NCBI RefSeq assembly: GCF_003112515.1
Contig: NZ_BEVZ01000002.1
Location: forward strand, 1,302,001 to 1,366,000
Source: Streptomyces fragilis
Lineage (GTDB): Bacteria > Actinomycetota > Actinomycetes > Streptomycetales > Streptomycetaceae
DNA: 64,000 nucleotides
Reading direction: 5' to 3'
Shown here: positions 7,754 through 15,563 of the stretch, piece after piece
Position numbering within the stretch: the first letter of the stretch is position 1
How the letters are laid out: each line of letters starts with the position of its first letter
Translations under genes and position numbers: made by a program
The notes under the pieces: generated by a model
Seen by the model: only the letters and a program-made list of their open reading frames with translations
Databases searched by the model: none
What the model was told of the DNA's origin: nothing

Positions 7754-9214
7754 GTGAGACCTGGCCTCACCCGCCGCTCGGCCCTCGGCGTCATCGCCGG
7801 CTCCGCCGTCGCCACCCTTTCCGGTGCCGCGACCACCACCGCCCACGCGGCGGTGCCCGCGTCGCCGGGGGTGACCTACCGGAACACCCTCGTCGAGCAG
7901 CGGGCCGATCCGCACATCCACAAGCACACCGACGGCTACTACTACTTCACCGCCACGGTGCCCGCGTACGACCGGATCGTGCTGCGCCGCGCCACCACCA
8001 TCCAGGGGCTGTCCTCGGCCCCCGAGACGACCGTGTGGACCAAGCACGCCAGTGGCGCGATGGGCTCCCACATCTGGGCGCCCGAACTCCACTTCGTCGA
8101 CGGCAGGTGGTACGTCTACTTCGCCGCCGGCGACGCGAGGGACGTGTGGAGGATCCGGCCGTACGTCCTGGAGTGCGCCGCAGCGAACCCGGTCACCGGG
8201 ACGTGGACGGAGAAGGGCCGGATCGCCCTGCCCCTCGACACCTTCTCGCTGGACGCGACGACCTTCGCGGTGAACGGCACCCGCTACCTCGCCTGGGCGC
8301 AGAACGACCCGGCGGTCGGCGCGGGCACCAACCTCTACCTGGCACGGATGTCCGACCCGTGGACCATCACCGGCGCGCCGGTCATGCTCAGCCGGCCGAC
8401 CGCCTCGTGGGAGACCGCGGGAGGCCAGACCGTCAACGAGGGCCCGGCCGTGATCCAGCGCGGGGGCAAGGTCTTCATGACCTTCTCGGCCAGTGCGACG
8501 GACGCGAACTACTGCATGGGCATGCTGACGGCGTCCGCCTCCGCGGACCTCATGAGGGCGTCGTCGTGGACCAAGAGCGCGGGCCCGGTCTTCGCGAGCA
8601 ACGCCGCCACCGGCCAGTACGGCCCCGGACACAACCAGTTCACGGTCTCCGAGGACGGGAAGTCGGACATCCTCGTCTACCACGACCGCGGTTACCGGGA
8701 CATCAGCGGCGACCCCCTCGACGATCCCAACCGCCGTACCCGCGTCCAGAAGATCTACTGGAAGGCCGACGGCACACCCGACTTCGGGATACCGGTCGCC
8801 GACGGAGCGACCCCGGTCCGGCTCTCCTCGTACAACTTCCCCGACCGCTTCATCCGCCACTGGGAGTTCCGCGCGAGGACCGACGCCGACGTCAGTCCGC
8901 TGGCCGACTCGCAGTTCCGTGTCGTGACCGGACTCGCGGGCGCCGGCACCGTCTCCCTGGAGTCGGCCAACTTCCCGGGCCACTTCCTGCGGCACCGGAA
9001 CTTCGAGGTGTGGGTGGAGAAGAACGACGGCACGGCCGTGTTCCGGGGCGACGCGTCCTGGTCGGCGCGGCCCGGCCTCGCCGACTCCGCCGGCGTCTCC
9101 TACGAGTCGTCCAACTTCCCGGGCCGCTACATCCGCCACTTCGACCAGTTGCTGCGGGTGCAGGCCCTCAGCACGGCGACCGACCGGGCCGACGCCACGT
9201 TCTTCACACAGTGA
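7754..9214 (+). CDS. secreted GH43 alpha-L-arabinofuranosidase with C-terminal AbfB (CBM42) domain
   Basis: From the GTG at 7754 (GGGAG upstream) the protein has 486 residues. It begins with a twin-arginine-like signal (LTRRSALGVIAGSAVATL) cut near AHA-AV. Residues about 35-330 form a five-bladed GH43 propeller (DPHIHKHTDGYYYF, HIWAPELHF, NEGPAVIQRGGKVF, GPGHNQF). Residues about 345-486 form an AbfB/CBM42 trefoil with recurring SYNFPDRFIRH, SANFPGHFLRH and SSNFPGRYIRH elements that bind arabinose side chains. The architecture is that of Streptomyces exo-1,5-arabinofuranosidases (GH43_26-like) acting on arabinan outside the cell. It stands alone and converges with the GNAT gene, overlapping it by 11 bp. 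Confidence 0.9.
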   Translation: MRPGLTRRSALGVIAGSAVATLSGAATTTAHAAVPASPGVTYRNTLVEQRADPHIHKHTDGYYYFTATVPAYDRIVLRRATTIQGLSSAPETTVWTKHASGAMGSHIWAPELHFVDGRWYVYFAAGDARDVWRIRPYVLECAAANPVTGTWTEKGRIALPLDTFSLDATTFAVNGTRYLAWAQNDPAVGAGTNLYLARMSDPWTITGAPVMLSRPTASWETAGGQTVNEGPAVIQRGGKVFMTFSASATDANYCMGMLTASASADLMRASSWTKSAGPVFASNAATGQYGPGHNQFTVSEDGKSDILVYHDRGYRDISGDPLDDPNRRTRVQKIYWKADGTPDFGIPVADGATPVRLSSYNFPDRFIRHWEFRARTDADVSPLADSQFRVVTGLAGAGTVSLESANFPGHFLRHRNFEVWVEKNDGTAVFRGDASWSARPGLADSAGVSYESSNFPGRYIRHFDQLLRVQALSTATDRADATFFTQ

Positions 9215-9713
9215 GCAGATCGCGCCGCATGCACACCAGCCGCTTCCGCTCGTCCCAGGACCGGGTGACGGTGAAGCCGAGCCGTTCGTACAGGGCGATG
9301 GCACCGGTCCGCCATTCCCACACCGAGAGCCGGACGGTGTGCGCGCCGAGTTCCGCGGCGTGACCGAACGCGGCACGGAGCAGGGCCGACGCAACGCCTC
9401 GACCGCGGGACGCCGGCTCGGTCCAGAGCCTCTTGATCTCCGCCTGCCCGTCGTGCGCGGAGGCCAGCACCAGGCACCCCACAGCCACGTCCTCCTGGAG
9501 AGCCACCAGCACGACGTCGCCGGCCAGCGCGGTCCAGGGGTCCGTGACCTCCGCCCGGTAGCGGTCCGGCAGGTCGTTCACCCCGGCCACCGGTGCGCCC
9601 TTCTCGGCCTCCGTCCGGAGGTGGTAGGCGGCCAGCAGCGCGGGCAGGCCGTCCCGGACCGCAGGGGTCCCGCCCGGCCAGCGGACGACGGCGACCTCGC
9701 CGTGTTCGGTCAT
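9204..9713 (-). CDS. GNAT family N-acetyltransferase
   Basis: A 169-residue protein with the acetyl-CoA-binding motif A in LWTEPASRGRGVASALLRAAF (RGRGVA) and motif B in ALYERLGFTV. The substrate cannot be read from the sequence. The ATG at 9713 has a GTG immediately before it and only a weak ribosome site. The 3' end overlaps the end of the convergent arabinofuranosidase gene by 11 bp, so both must be transcribed without a terminator between them. Confidence 0.85.
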   Translation of the reverse strand: MTEHGEVAVVRWPGGTPAVRDGLPALLAAYHLRTEAEKGAPVAGVNDLPDRYRAEVTDPWTALAGDVVLVALQEDVAVGCLVLASAHDGQAEIKRLWTEPASRGRGVASALLRAAFGHAAELGAHTVRLSVWEWRTGAIALYERLGFTVTRSWDERKRLVCMRRDLLTV

Positions 9714-9799
9714 CACCCCGGAAACATACGAGGAGGGTCGGGCCTCGCACCAGCACCCGGGAGCCGCCTGTGACGGGAGGCGGGACCGGCGCCGATGCC

Positions 9800-10516
9800 C
9801 TAGACGGTGCCGGCGACCAGCCAGACGCCGCCGAACAGGGACACGGTCAGGATCCCGGCCCGCACGGTGGCCGCCCCCGTCCGGCCGGAGAGCAGCAGTC
9901 CGGCGGCCGTTCCGAGGGCGAGCGCGGCCAGCTGCGCCGGGTCGGGGAGCACGGGACCGAGGACGAGGGCGGTCACCAGGTTCTGGACGCCGAAATACGC
10001 CTGCAGGGTGCCGCGGGCCTTGCGCGGCTCCCACCCGGCGTTGGCCACGTACAGGCCGACGGGCGGTCCCCCGACTCCCCCGACCACGTTGAGCGCGGCG
10101 CTGGCGGCGCCGACGACGACCACCGCCTCGCGCCGCCTCAGCCACGGGGAGCGCAGGCCGCCGGCGAGCAGGAGCGTGGCGGCGATGACGCCCACGCCTC
10201 CCGCGAGGGCGAGCCAGCGGGTCTCGACGTCGCGGACCGCCCAGGCGGCGACGGGGGTGAACGCCAGCGTCGGGGCGAGCAGACGGACGACCGCCCGTGG
10301 CTCGACGTGGGAGCGGTTGTTCCACAACGGCGCCACCGAGGAGAGGGCCGCGAGGACGAGCGTCACCGCGACGCCGTCGCGCGGCCCCATCACCGCCACC
10401 AGGCAGGGCGCGACGACCAGCGAGAAACCCATCCCCGTCGCGGCCTGGGCGATCGCCCCGACCACGACGGCGGCCAGCCCGACGAGGGTGCCGAGCGAGC
10501 CGACGTCCGCGATCAC
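9800..10516 (-). CDS. TauE/SafE-type membrane permease
   Basis: A 238-residue membrane protein with about eight hydrophobic segments. It carries the TauE/SafE features GAIAQAATGMGFSLVVAP near the start and NVVGGVGGPPVGLY in the middle. The family moves sulfonates, sulfite or other small organic anions, usually outward. Its GTG start (10516) overlaps the stop of the MFS gene in a GTGA arrangement, so it is the last gene of a translationally coupled FMO-SDR-MFS-TauE operon. Export of a product formed by the upstream oxidoreductases is a reasonable guess. Confidence 0.85.
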   Translation of the reverse strand: MIADVGSLGTLVGLAAVVVGAIAQAATGMGFSLVVAPCLVAVMGPRDGVAVTLVLAALSSVAPLWNNRSHVEPRAVVRLLAPTLAFTPVAAWAVRDVETRWLALAGGVGVIAATLLLAGGLRSPWLRRREAVVVVGAASAALNVVGGVGGPPVGLYVANAGWEPRKARGTLQAYFGVQNLVTALVLGPVLPDPAQLAALALGTAAGLLLSGRTGAATVRAGILTVSLFGGVWLVAGTV

Positions 10517-11958
10517 CGCGCGTCCGCGAGCCCGTCGAGCCGGCAGCGCCGCTGGACGAGCCAGGCGACGGCCATGAGGACCGCCGGCACGACGGTGAAC
10601 CCGATCAGCACGGCGTGGACGGCTCCCGCGGTCTGCCGCGCGCCCTCCCCGTCGACCGAGGCCGCGAAGCCGCCGACGGCCAGCACGGCCGAGTAGACGT
10701 AGGGGCCGGCGGCGGTGCCCACGGCCTCGGTGGCCGTCCACACGCCGGTGTAGGCACCTGCCCGCGAGTGTCCGCGGCGCTCGGCGGCGGCCACGACGTC
10801 CGGCACCATCGAGAACGCCAGCAGCTGCAGACCGGCGAAGGACGTGCCCAGCAGCGCAACGACCGCGACGGTGAGCGCCACCGGCACGTGGTCGCCGGCG
10901 ACGAGGACGAGGCTGCCGAGGACGAAGAGCAGCTGTGCGAGCAGCAGTCCGCGCTGCTTGCCGATCCGCCCGGAGACGCGGAACCACAGCGGCGAGGTGA
11001 TCATCGCGGGGCCGAGGAAGGCGCCCATCAGGACGGCGGTCAGGCCCGAGCGGCCGAGCACGTGCTCGGCGTAGAACGGCACGGCCGCGAGCACCAGGTG
11101 GGTGGTGGTACCCGTGAACAGGTAGGACAGCACCAGCAGCCGGAAGCCGCGGTCCGCCCACGCGAGCCGTACGTCGGCGAGGGCGGACGGCGAGTGCGCG
11201 GCGGGCTCCCGGAAGCCGCCGGTGGCGGTCAGGCGGCGAACCCCGCGGATCGCCACCAGCGCCGTGACCAGCATGAGGACGGCGAAGACGCACGCCATCC
11301 GGGTGTAGCTGCCGCGCTGTTCGTCGGCGACCAGCACCGGGGCCAGGACACCGGCCGCCAGCAGGCCGACGGTGAGCAGCACCATCCGCACCATGAAGAC
11401 GCGGGTGGACTCGTGGGAGCCGACCCGCAGGTCCGAGGGCGTGGTCAGGTAGGGCACCTGGAACGCCGCGAACAGGAGGTTGCCGACGACGTACCAGGCG
11501 GCGACCCAGACGGCGGCCGGCGTGCCGTGCAACCCGGCGGGGACGGTGAACATCGCGGTCATGGCGACGCCCAGCAGCAGGCCCCAGCGCATCATCCCGC
11601 GACGGTTGCCCTGCCGGCGCGCCTGGCGGTCCGAGAGCGTGCCGACGACCGGGTGGACGACCGCGTCGACGATCTTGGGTATGAGCAGCGCCGGCCCGGC
11701 GACCAGCGGGGAGACACCGAGGGTGTGGGTCAGGAAGTACAGCAGGAGCAGGCCCGGTACGGTCACCCAGGCGCCCATGCCGAGCGAGCCGGTGGCGTAC
11801 TGCAGCAGCGGCCCGCGCTCGGCCCGTGCCGACCCTCCGCCCTCCGCGCCGGCGGGCCCCGGCGTGACGCGCGGGGCCGGTCCTGCGTCGTGCGGGTCCG
11901 GTCCAGCGTCGTGCGGGTCCGGTCCGGCGTGCGGGGAGAGCGGGTCCACGGCCCTCAC
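10513..11958 (-). CDS. MFS transporter of the GPH/sugar:cation symporter type (MFS_2)
   Basis: About 481 residues from the GTG at 11958, which overlaps the SDR stop as GTGA. After a hydrophilic N-terminus come twelve hydrophobic segments with the family signatures RLxxPKIVDAVVHPVVGTLSDR-like loop 2-3 (DR motif) and FRVSGRIGKQRGLLL. The first 45 residues contain a short tandem repeat (PDPHDAG twice, preceded by PHAG), encoded by repeated DNA around 11880-11935; it is probably a disordered tail and a site of slippage. GPH transporters usually import glycosides with H+ or Na+. Here the operon context with a monooxygenase leaves the substrate open. Confidence 0.82.
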   Translation of the reverse strand: MRAVDPLSPHAGPDPHDAGPDPHDAGPAPRVTPGPAGAEGGGSARAERGPLLQYATGSLGMGAWVTVPGLLLLYFLTHTLGVSPLVAGPALLIPKIVDAVVHPVVGTLSDRQARRQGNRRGMMRWGLLLGVAMTAMFTVPAGLHGTPAAVWVAAWYVVGNLLFAAFQVPYLTTPSDLRVGSHESTRVFMVRMVLLTVGLLAAGVLAPVLVADEQRGSYTRMACVFAVLMLVTALVAIRGVRRLTATGGFREPAAHSPSALADVRLAWADRGFRLLVLSYLFTGTTTHLVLAAVPFYAEHVLGRSGLTAVLMGAFLGPAMITSPLWFRVSGRIGKQRGLLLAQLLFVLGSLVLVAGDHVPVALTVAVVALLGTSFAGLQLLAFSMVPDVVAAAERRGHSRAGAYTGVWTATEAVGTAAGPYVYSAVLAVGGFAASVDGEGARQTAGAVHAVLIGFTVVPAVLMAVAWLVQRRCRLDGLADAR

Positions 11959-12785
11959 TCCGCGGCCTCGGCGTGACGCGCCACCGCACCGGCCGCGAGT
12001 TCGGCGTCGCGGAACGCGCCCGACCGGACGCGGGAGGAGAAGGTGCGCCCCACGATCCGGTCGGTCAGCGACGGCAGGTGGCGGGCGAGGAAGAACTCCA
12101 CCGCACCACGGCGCGTGGTCGGCAGGTCCCGGAGCGCCCTCGGAGAGAGGGCCGCGCGCAGCACGGTGTGCACCACGCCCCCGAGCGGCTCGTACGAGCT
12201 CATCCCCTCCAGCGACAGGCCGGCCTCGGCGGTCGAGTCGTGGATCGGGCTGCGGACGGCCGACGGGTAGACGCAGGTGACGCCCACGTGCGTGCCGAGC
12301 TCCAGGCGCAGCGCGTCGGCGTAGGCGACCATGGCGCGCTTGGACGCGCCGTACGCCGCGGCGAGGGGCAGCTGCATGACGGCCATCCGGGAGGCGAGCA
12401 TGACCACCCGGCCGCGCGAGGCGACGAGCGCCGGAACGCAGGCCGCGCTGACGCGCCACGTGCCGAGCAGGTTGATGTCGAGCTGACGGAGGACCTCCTG
12501 CCCCGGTGGCAGCTCGGCCGGGGCGGGACCGCCGATGCCGGCGTTGTTGATCAGGACGTCGAGCCCGCCGAGCTCCGCCAGGGCGGCGTCCACGGCGGCG
12601 GGCACGGCGGTGTCGTCGGTGAGGTCGCAGGGGAGGACCGTCATCGGATCGTCGTCGCGAGGGGCGACGTCGAGCCCGACGACGTGTGCACCCCGGCCGA
12701 TCAGCTCGGTGGCGAGCGCCCGGCCGAACGTGCCGGAGGCTCCGGTGATCAGGACGCGCAGACCGGTGGCGTTGCGCAGGCTCAT
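11955..12785 (-). CDS. short-chain dehydrogenase/reductase (SDR)
   Basis: A 276-residue SDR. The N-terminal nucleotide-binding motif is TGASGTFG (about 15-22), the NNAG motif is INNAGIG, and the active site is Ser (MLAS) with YGASK, so catalytic Tyr and Lys are present. A longer C-terminal helix region follows (FFLARHLPSLTDRIVGRTF), as in SDRs that act on lipophilic substrates. The ATG at 12785 overlaps the FMO stop (ATGA) and its own stop overlaps the MFS start (GTGA), so translation is coupled through the operon. It probably interconverts an alcohol and ketone belonging to the FMO substrate. Confidence 0.9.
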   Translation of the reverse strand: MSLRNATGLRVLITGASGTFGRALATELIGRGAHVVGLDVAPRDDDPMTVLPCDLTDDTAVPAAVDAALAELGGLDVLINNAGIGGPAPAELPPGQEVLRQLDINLLGTWRVSAACVPALVASRGRVVMLASRMAVMQLPLAAAYGASKRAMVAYADALRLELGTHVGVTCVYPSAVRSPIHDSTAEAGLSLEGMSSYEPLGGVVHTVLRAALSPRALRDLPTTRRGAVEFFLARHLPSLTDRIVGRTFSSRVRSGAFRDAELAAGAVARHAEAAE

Positions 12786-14197
12786 GCGGAGACCTCGTCG
12801 GTGGTGTGGGACGCGGTGGCGTCGCTGCTGGTGGCGCTGGTGCCGGTACTGGTGAGTGGGGGTTCGAACGCGCCGCCGTGGGCGGCCAGCCGCTTCCTGC
12901 CCGCGGCGAGCTCGCGCGGCACGGAGGCGACGTAGGCGTCGAAGTCGATGCGCATCGCGGGGCGCTTGTCCCCCCACCGGGCCCGGGCCTCGCGCAGCGT
13001 CCGGTCGGCGATGCGGCGACGCTCGTCGACGCCCGGCAGGGCGTAGCCGCCGCCGAGGTGCGCCGCGACGAGCTTCGCCTGCGCCTCCACGACCGGCAGC
13101 GCGGCGCCGGTGGACTGCATCAGCCCGACGAAGGCCAGGCTGGGGTCGTCGAGGTGGAAGACGCGGTGGTGCAGTGGCAGCTTCTCCGGGTCGGCGCCGA
13201 TCCAGCGCTCGGAGAGGAACGGGATGCTGACGCGGTACCCGGTGGCCCACACGATGGTGTCGACGCGCTCGGCGCTGCCGTCGGTGAAGACGACGCGGTC
13301 GCCGTCGAGCCGCTCGATCCCCGGCCGTGCCACCACCTCGCCGTGGGTCAACCGGTGCAGGACGGTGTCACTGACCGTCGGGTGGTTCTGGAACAGGCCG
13401 CCCGCCGGGGCCGGCAGGTCGTAGTCCTCGGGCCGGCCGACCGCGAGACGCAGCATGGTCTCCGCCAGGCGCTGGCGGATCCGCCAGGGAAGCCTGGCGA
13501 TGGCCCCGCCGGTGGCGTCGGCCGGGCGCCCGAAGAGGTACTTCGGGACGATGTGCACGCCGCGCCGGGCCGAGAGGAGCACCGGCGAGGCGGCCACGTA
13601 GGAGGCGTCGACGGCGATGTCCATGGCCGAGTTGCCCATGCCGACGACCAACACGTGCCGCCCGCGGAAGATCTCCGGGTCACGGTAGTCGTGGGCGTGC
13701 ATCTGGACGCCGTCGAACGTCCCGGGGTACTCCGGCTCGGGCAGGCGCGGGTCCCAGTTGTGGCCGTTGGCGACGACGACGGCGTCGTACCGGTCCGCGC
13801 CGCCGTCCTCCGTCGTCACCGTCCAGGCGCCGCGCCCGGGGCCCGTCTCCTCGCGCTCGACGCGGGTCACGGTGCTGCCGAACCGGATGTGCTCGCTCAC
13901 GCCGAAGGTGTCGGCGTAGTCGGCGAGGTAGCCGGCCACCAGGTCCGCCGAGGGGTAGTCGACCCAGTCGGCCGGCATCGGGTGGTCGGCGAACTGGGTG
14001 CGGCCCTTGCTGGTGTTCAGGTGGAGCGAGCCGTACGCCGGGGAGAGGCCGCTGCCGTTGTGGCGGTTCCACAGACCGCCCGGCCGGTCGCCCTTCTCGT
14101 GGACGACGACGTCCGCGCCGACGTCGAGCAGCGCCTTCGCGGTGGCCAGGCCGGCGGCGCCGGCGCCGATGACGGCGACGCGGGCAGGGTTCCTCAT
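12782..14197 (-). CDS. flavin-containing monooxygenase (FMO/BVMO type)
   Basis: A 471-residue class B flavoprotein. FAD-binding GAGAAGLATA lies at 11-20, the NADPH dinucleotide motif is VVGMGNSAMD, and the FMO-type segment HAHDYRDPEIFRGRH precedes it. WATGYRVSIP matches the conserved ATG motif. The enzyme would insert one oxygen from O2 into a heteroatom or ketone using NADPH. The last 25 residues are Ser/Thr/Ala-rich and look like an added tail. It is the first gene of the coupled FMO-SDR-MFS-TauE operon, divergent from the PucR regulator. Oxidative processing of a hydrophobic compound, with transport, is the likely operon theme. Confidence 0.9.
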   Translation of the reverse strand: MRNPARVAVIGAGAAGLATAKALLDVGADVVVHEKGDRPGGLWNRHNGSGLSPAYGSLHLNTSKGRTQFADHPMPADWVDYPSADLVAGYLADYADTFGVSEHIRFGSTVTRVEREETGPGRGAWTVTTEDGGADRYDAVVVANGHNWDPRLPEPEYPGTFDGVQMHAHDYRDPEIFRGRHVLVVGMGNSAMDIAVDASYVAASPVLLSARRGVHIVPKYLFGRPADATGGAIARLPWRIRQRLAETMLRLAVGRPEDYDLPAPAGGLFQNHPTVSDTVLHRLTHGEVVARPGIERLDGDRVVFTDGSAERVDTIVWATGYRVSIPFLSERWIGADPEKLPLHHRVFHLDDPSLAFVGLMQSTGAALPVVEAQAKLVAAHLGGGYALPGVDERRRIADRTLREARARWGDKRPAMRIDFDAYVASVPRELAAGRKRLAAHGGAFEPPLTSTGTSATSSDATASHTTDEVSA

Positions 14198-14315
14198 GCG
14201 CGTTCGTTCTCCTGTTCGGGGCGGTGGGAGCGGGAGCTTCGCCTGGTGGCGGTCACAACGCTAGGTCGCCGCACCTCTGCGGAGGCTGGCCGGGACCACC
14301 GAGTTCGAGGGCGTG

Positions 14316-14333
14316 ATTGTGGCGCCCCACAAT
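14316..14333. promoter_or_regulatory. palindromic operator candidate at the pucR-like start
   Basis: ATTGTGG-CGCC-CCACAAT is a perfect 7-bp-arm inverted repeat with a 4-bp centre, AT-richer than its surroundings. It lies in the FMO/PucR divergent region and overlaps the likely PucR translation start. Autoregulation by the PucR protein, or control by it of the divergent operon, is inferred. It could also form an RNA hairpin over the start codon. Confidence 0.5.
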
Positions 14334-15488
14334 GTGTGCGACGATGCGCGCGTGAAGGACGGGGAGCACGACTGGCAGGCGTTCGTCGACCTGATCGAGC
14401 GGGTGCTCGCCGACGAGGATCTGCTCCCGCAGGTGGTCGCCGCGGTGCGCAGCCACGTGCAGGAGGCGGCCACGCTGCCGGTCTCCGACATCACGGGTCA
14501 CACGAGGGTGCTGCTCACCGCGGCCGCCCGCGCGCTGGCCGGCCGCCGGGCCCCGACCGAGGCGGAGCTGACGGTCGTCGAGCAGCTCGCCGTCACCCGC
14601 GCGCGGCAGGGCATCCCCATCGACGTGGTCCTCGGCTCGGTGCGGATCTCCGAACGCGCCATCTGGGCCCGTGCGCGCGAACTGGCCGAGACCGCCGGCA
14701 TCCCGGCCGAGCGCGTGCTCGACGCCCGCGAGCTGTACGACGACTGGGCCGACGCCGTGCGCGCCCGGCTGATCCGCGCCCACCGGGAGGCGCCCCGCCA
14801 GCACGACGGCTGGGACCGCGACGCCGAGTCGATGCGCCGCCTGCTCGAGGGCGGCTCGGCGGCCGCCCTCGCCGCCGCCGAGCGGGGCTTCACCTCCGGC
14901 ACCGGCCTGTGGGTGCTGGTCACCCGGCCCGGTGATCCCGCCTCCGCGACGGCGCTGCGACGCCTGACCGAAGCCGGCGGGCGGGGGCTGGCCGCGGTGG
15001 TGGACGACACCCTGGTCGCCGTCGTGACCGGCCGCCCGGCCTTCGGCACCGGCGGGGCCGGGCAGGTCGTCGGCATCGCCGGTCCGGTCGTGGCCGAGGA
15101 ACTCGGCGTCGCGCACCGGCTGGCGGTGGCCACCGTCCCCGCCGCGGAGGTGTCCGGCCTGTCCGGACCGGTCCACATCAGTGCCGTCGCTCCCGCCGTC
15201 GCGCTGCTGTCCCGCACCGACCTGGCCGCCGCCCTCACCGCGCACCACCGCGCGGGCCGCGCGGTGCTCGGCCCCGCCGCGGGGGCCGTCGCCCGCACCG
15301 TTCGCGCGTGGCTGGAGGCCGACCGCGACGCGGCGTCGGTCGCCCGCACCCTCTACGTGCACGAGAACACCGTGCGCAACCGCGTCCAGCGCTTCTCCAC
15401 GGTGACCGGGATCGATCCCCACAGCACCTTCGGCGGCATCACCGCGTGGTGGCTGTGCCACTCCTGGACGATCGACGGCGGGGCGTAG
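14319..15488 (+). CDS. PucR-type transcriptional regulator
   Basis: About 389 residues. The C-terminus contains the PucR helix-turn-helix signature (VRAWLEADRDAASVARTLYVHENTVRNRVQRF), as in CdaR/PucR activators. The N-terminal part (about 10-150) is helical and resembles the RsbT co-antagonist-like region (VEQLAVTRARQGIPIDVVLGSVRI). Several in-frame GTG starts exist (14313, 14319, 14334, 14352). I chose 14319 because GAGGG ends 7 nt upstream. The palindrome at 14316-14333 covers this start, which is unusual and leaves the start uncertain. It is divergent from the FMO operon and is its likely regulator, sensing the substrate or a metabolite. Confidence 0.88.
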   Translation: MAPHNVCDDARVKDGEHDWQAFVDLIERVLADEDLLPQVVAAVRSHVQEAATLPVSDITGHTRVLLTAAARALAGRRAPTEAELTVVEQLAVTRARQGIPIDVVLGSVRISERAIWARARELAETAGIPAERVLDARELYDDWADAVRARLIRAHREAPRQHDGWDRDAESMRRLLEGGSAAALAAAERGFTSGTGLWVLVTRPGDPASATALRRLTEAGGRGLAAVVDDTLVAVVTGRPAFGTGGAGQVVGIAGPVVAEELGVAHRLAVATVPAAEVSGLSGPVHISAVAPAVALLSRTDLAAALTAHHRAGRAVLGPAAGAVARTVRAWLEADRDAASVARTLYVHENTVRNRVQRFSTVTGIDPHSTFGGITAWWLCHSWTIDGGA

Positions 15489-15563
15489 CGGAAGAGGGAC
15501 AGGAACAGGGACAGGAACGGGCTCGGGCGGGTTCCGGGTGCGGCGGACGGCAGGGGCCGGGCA

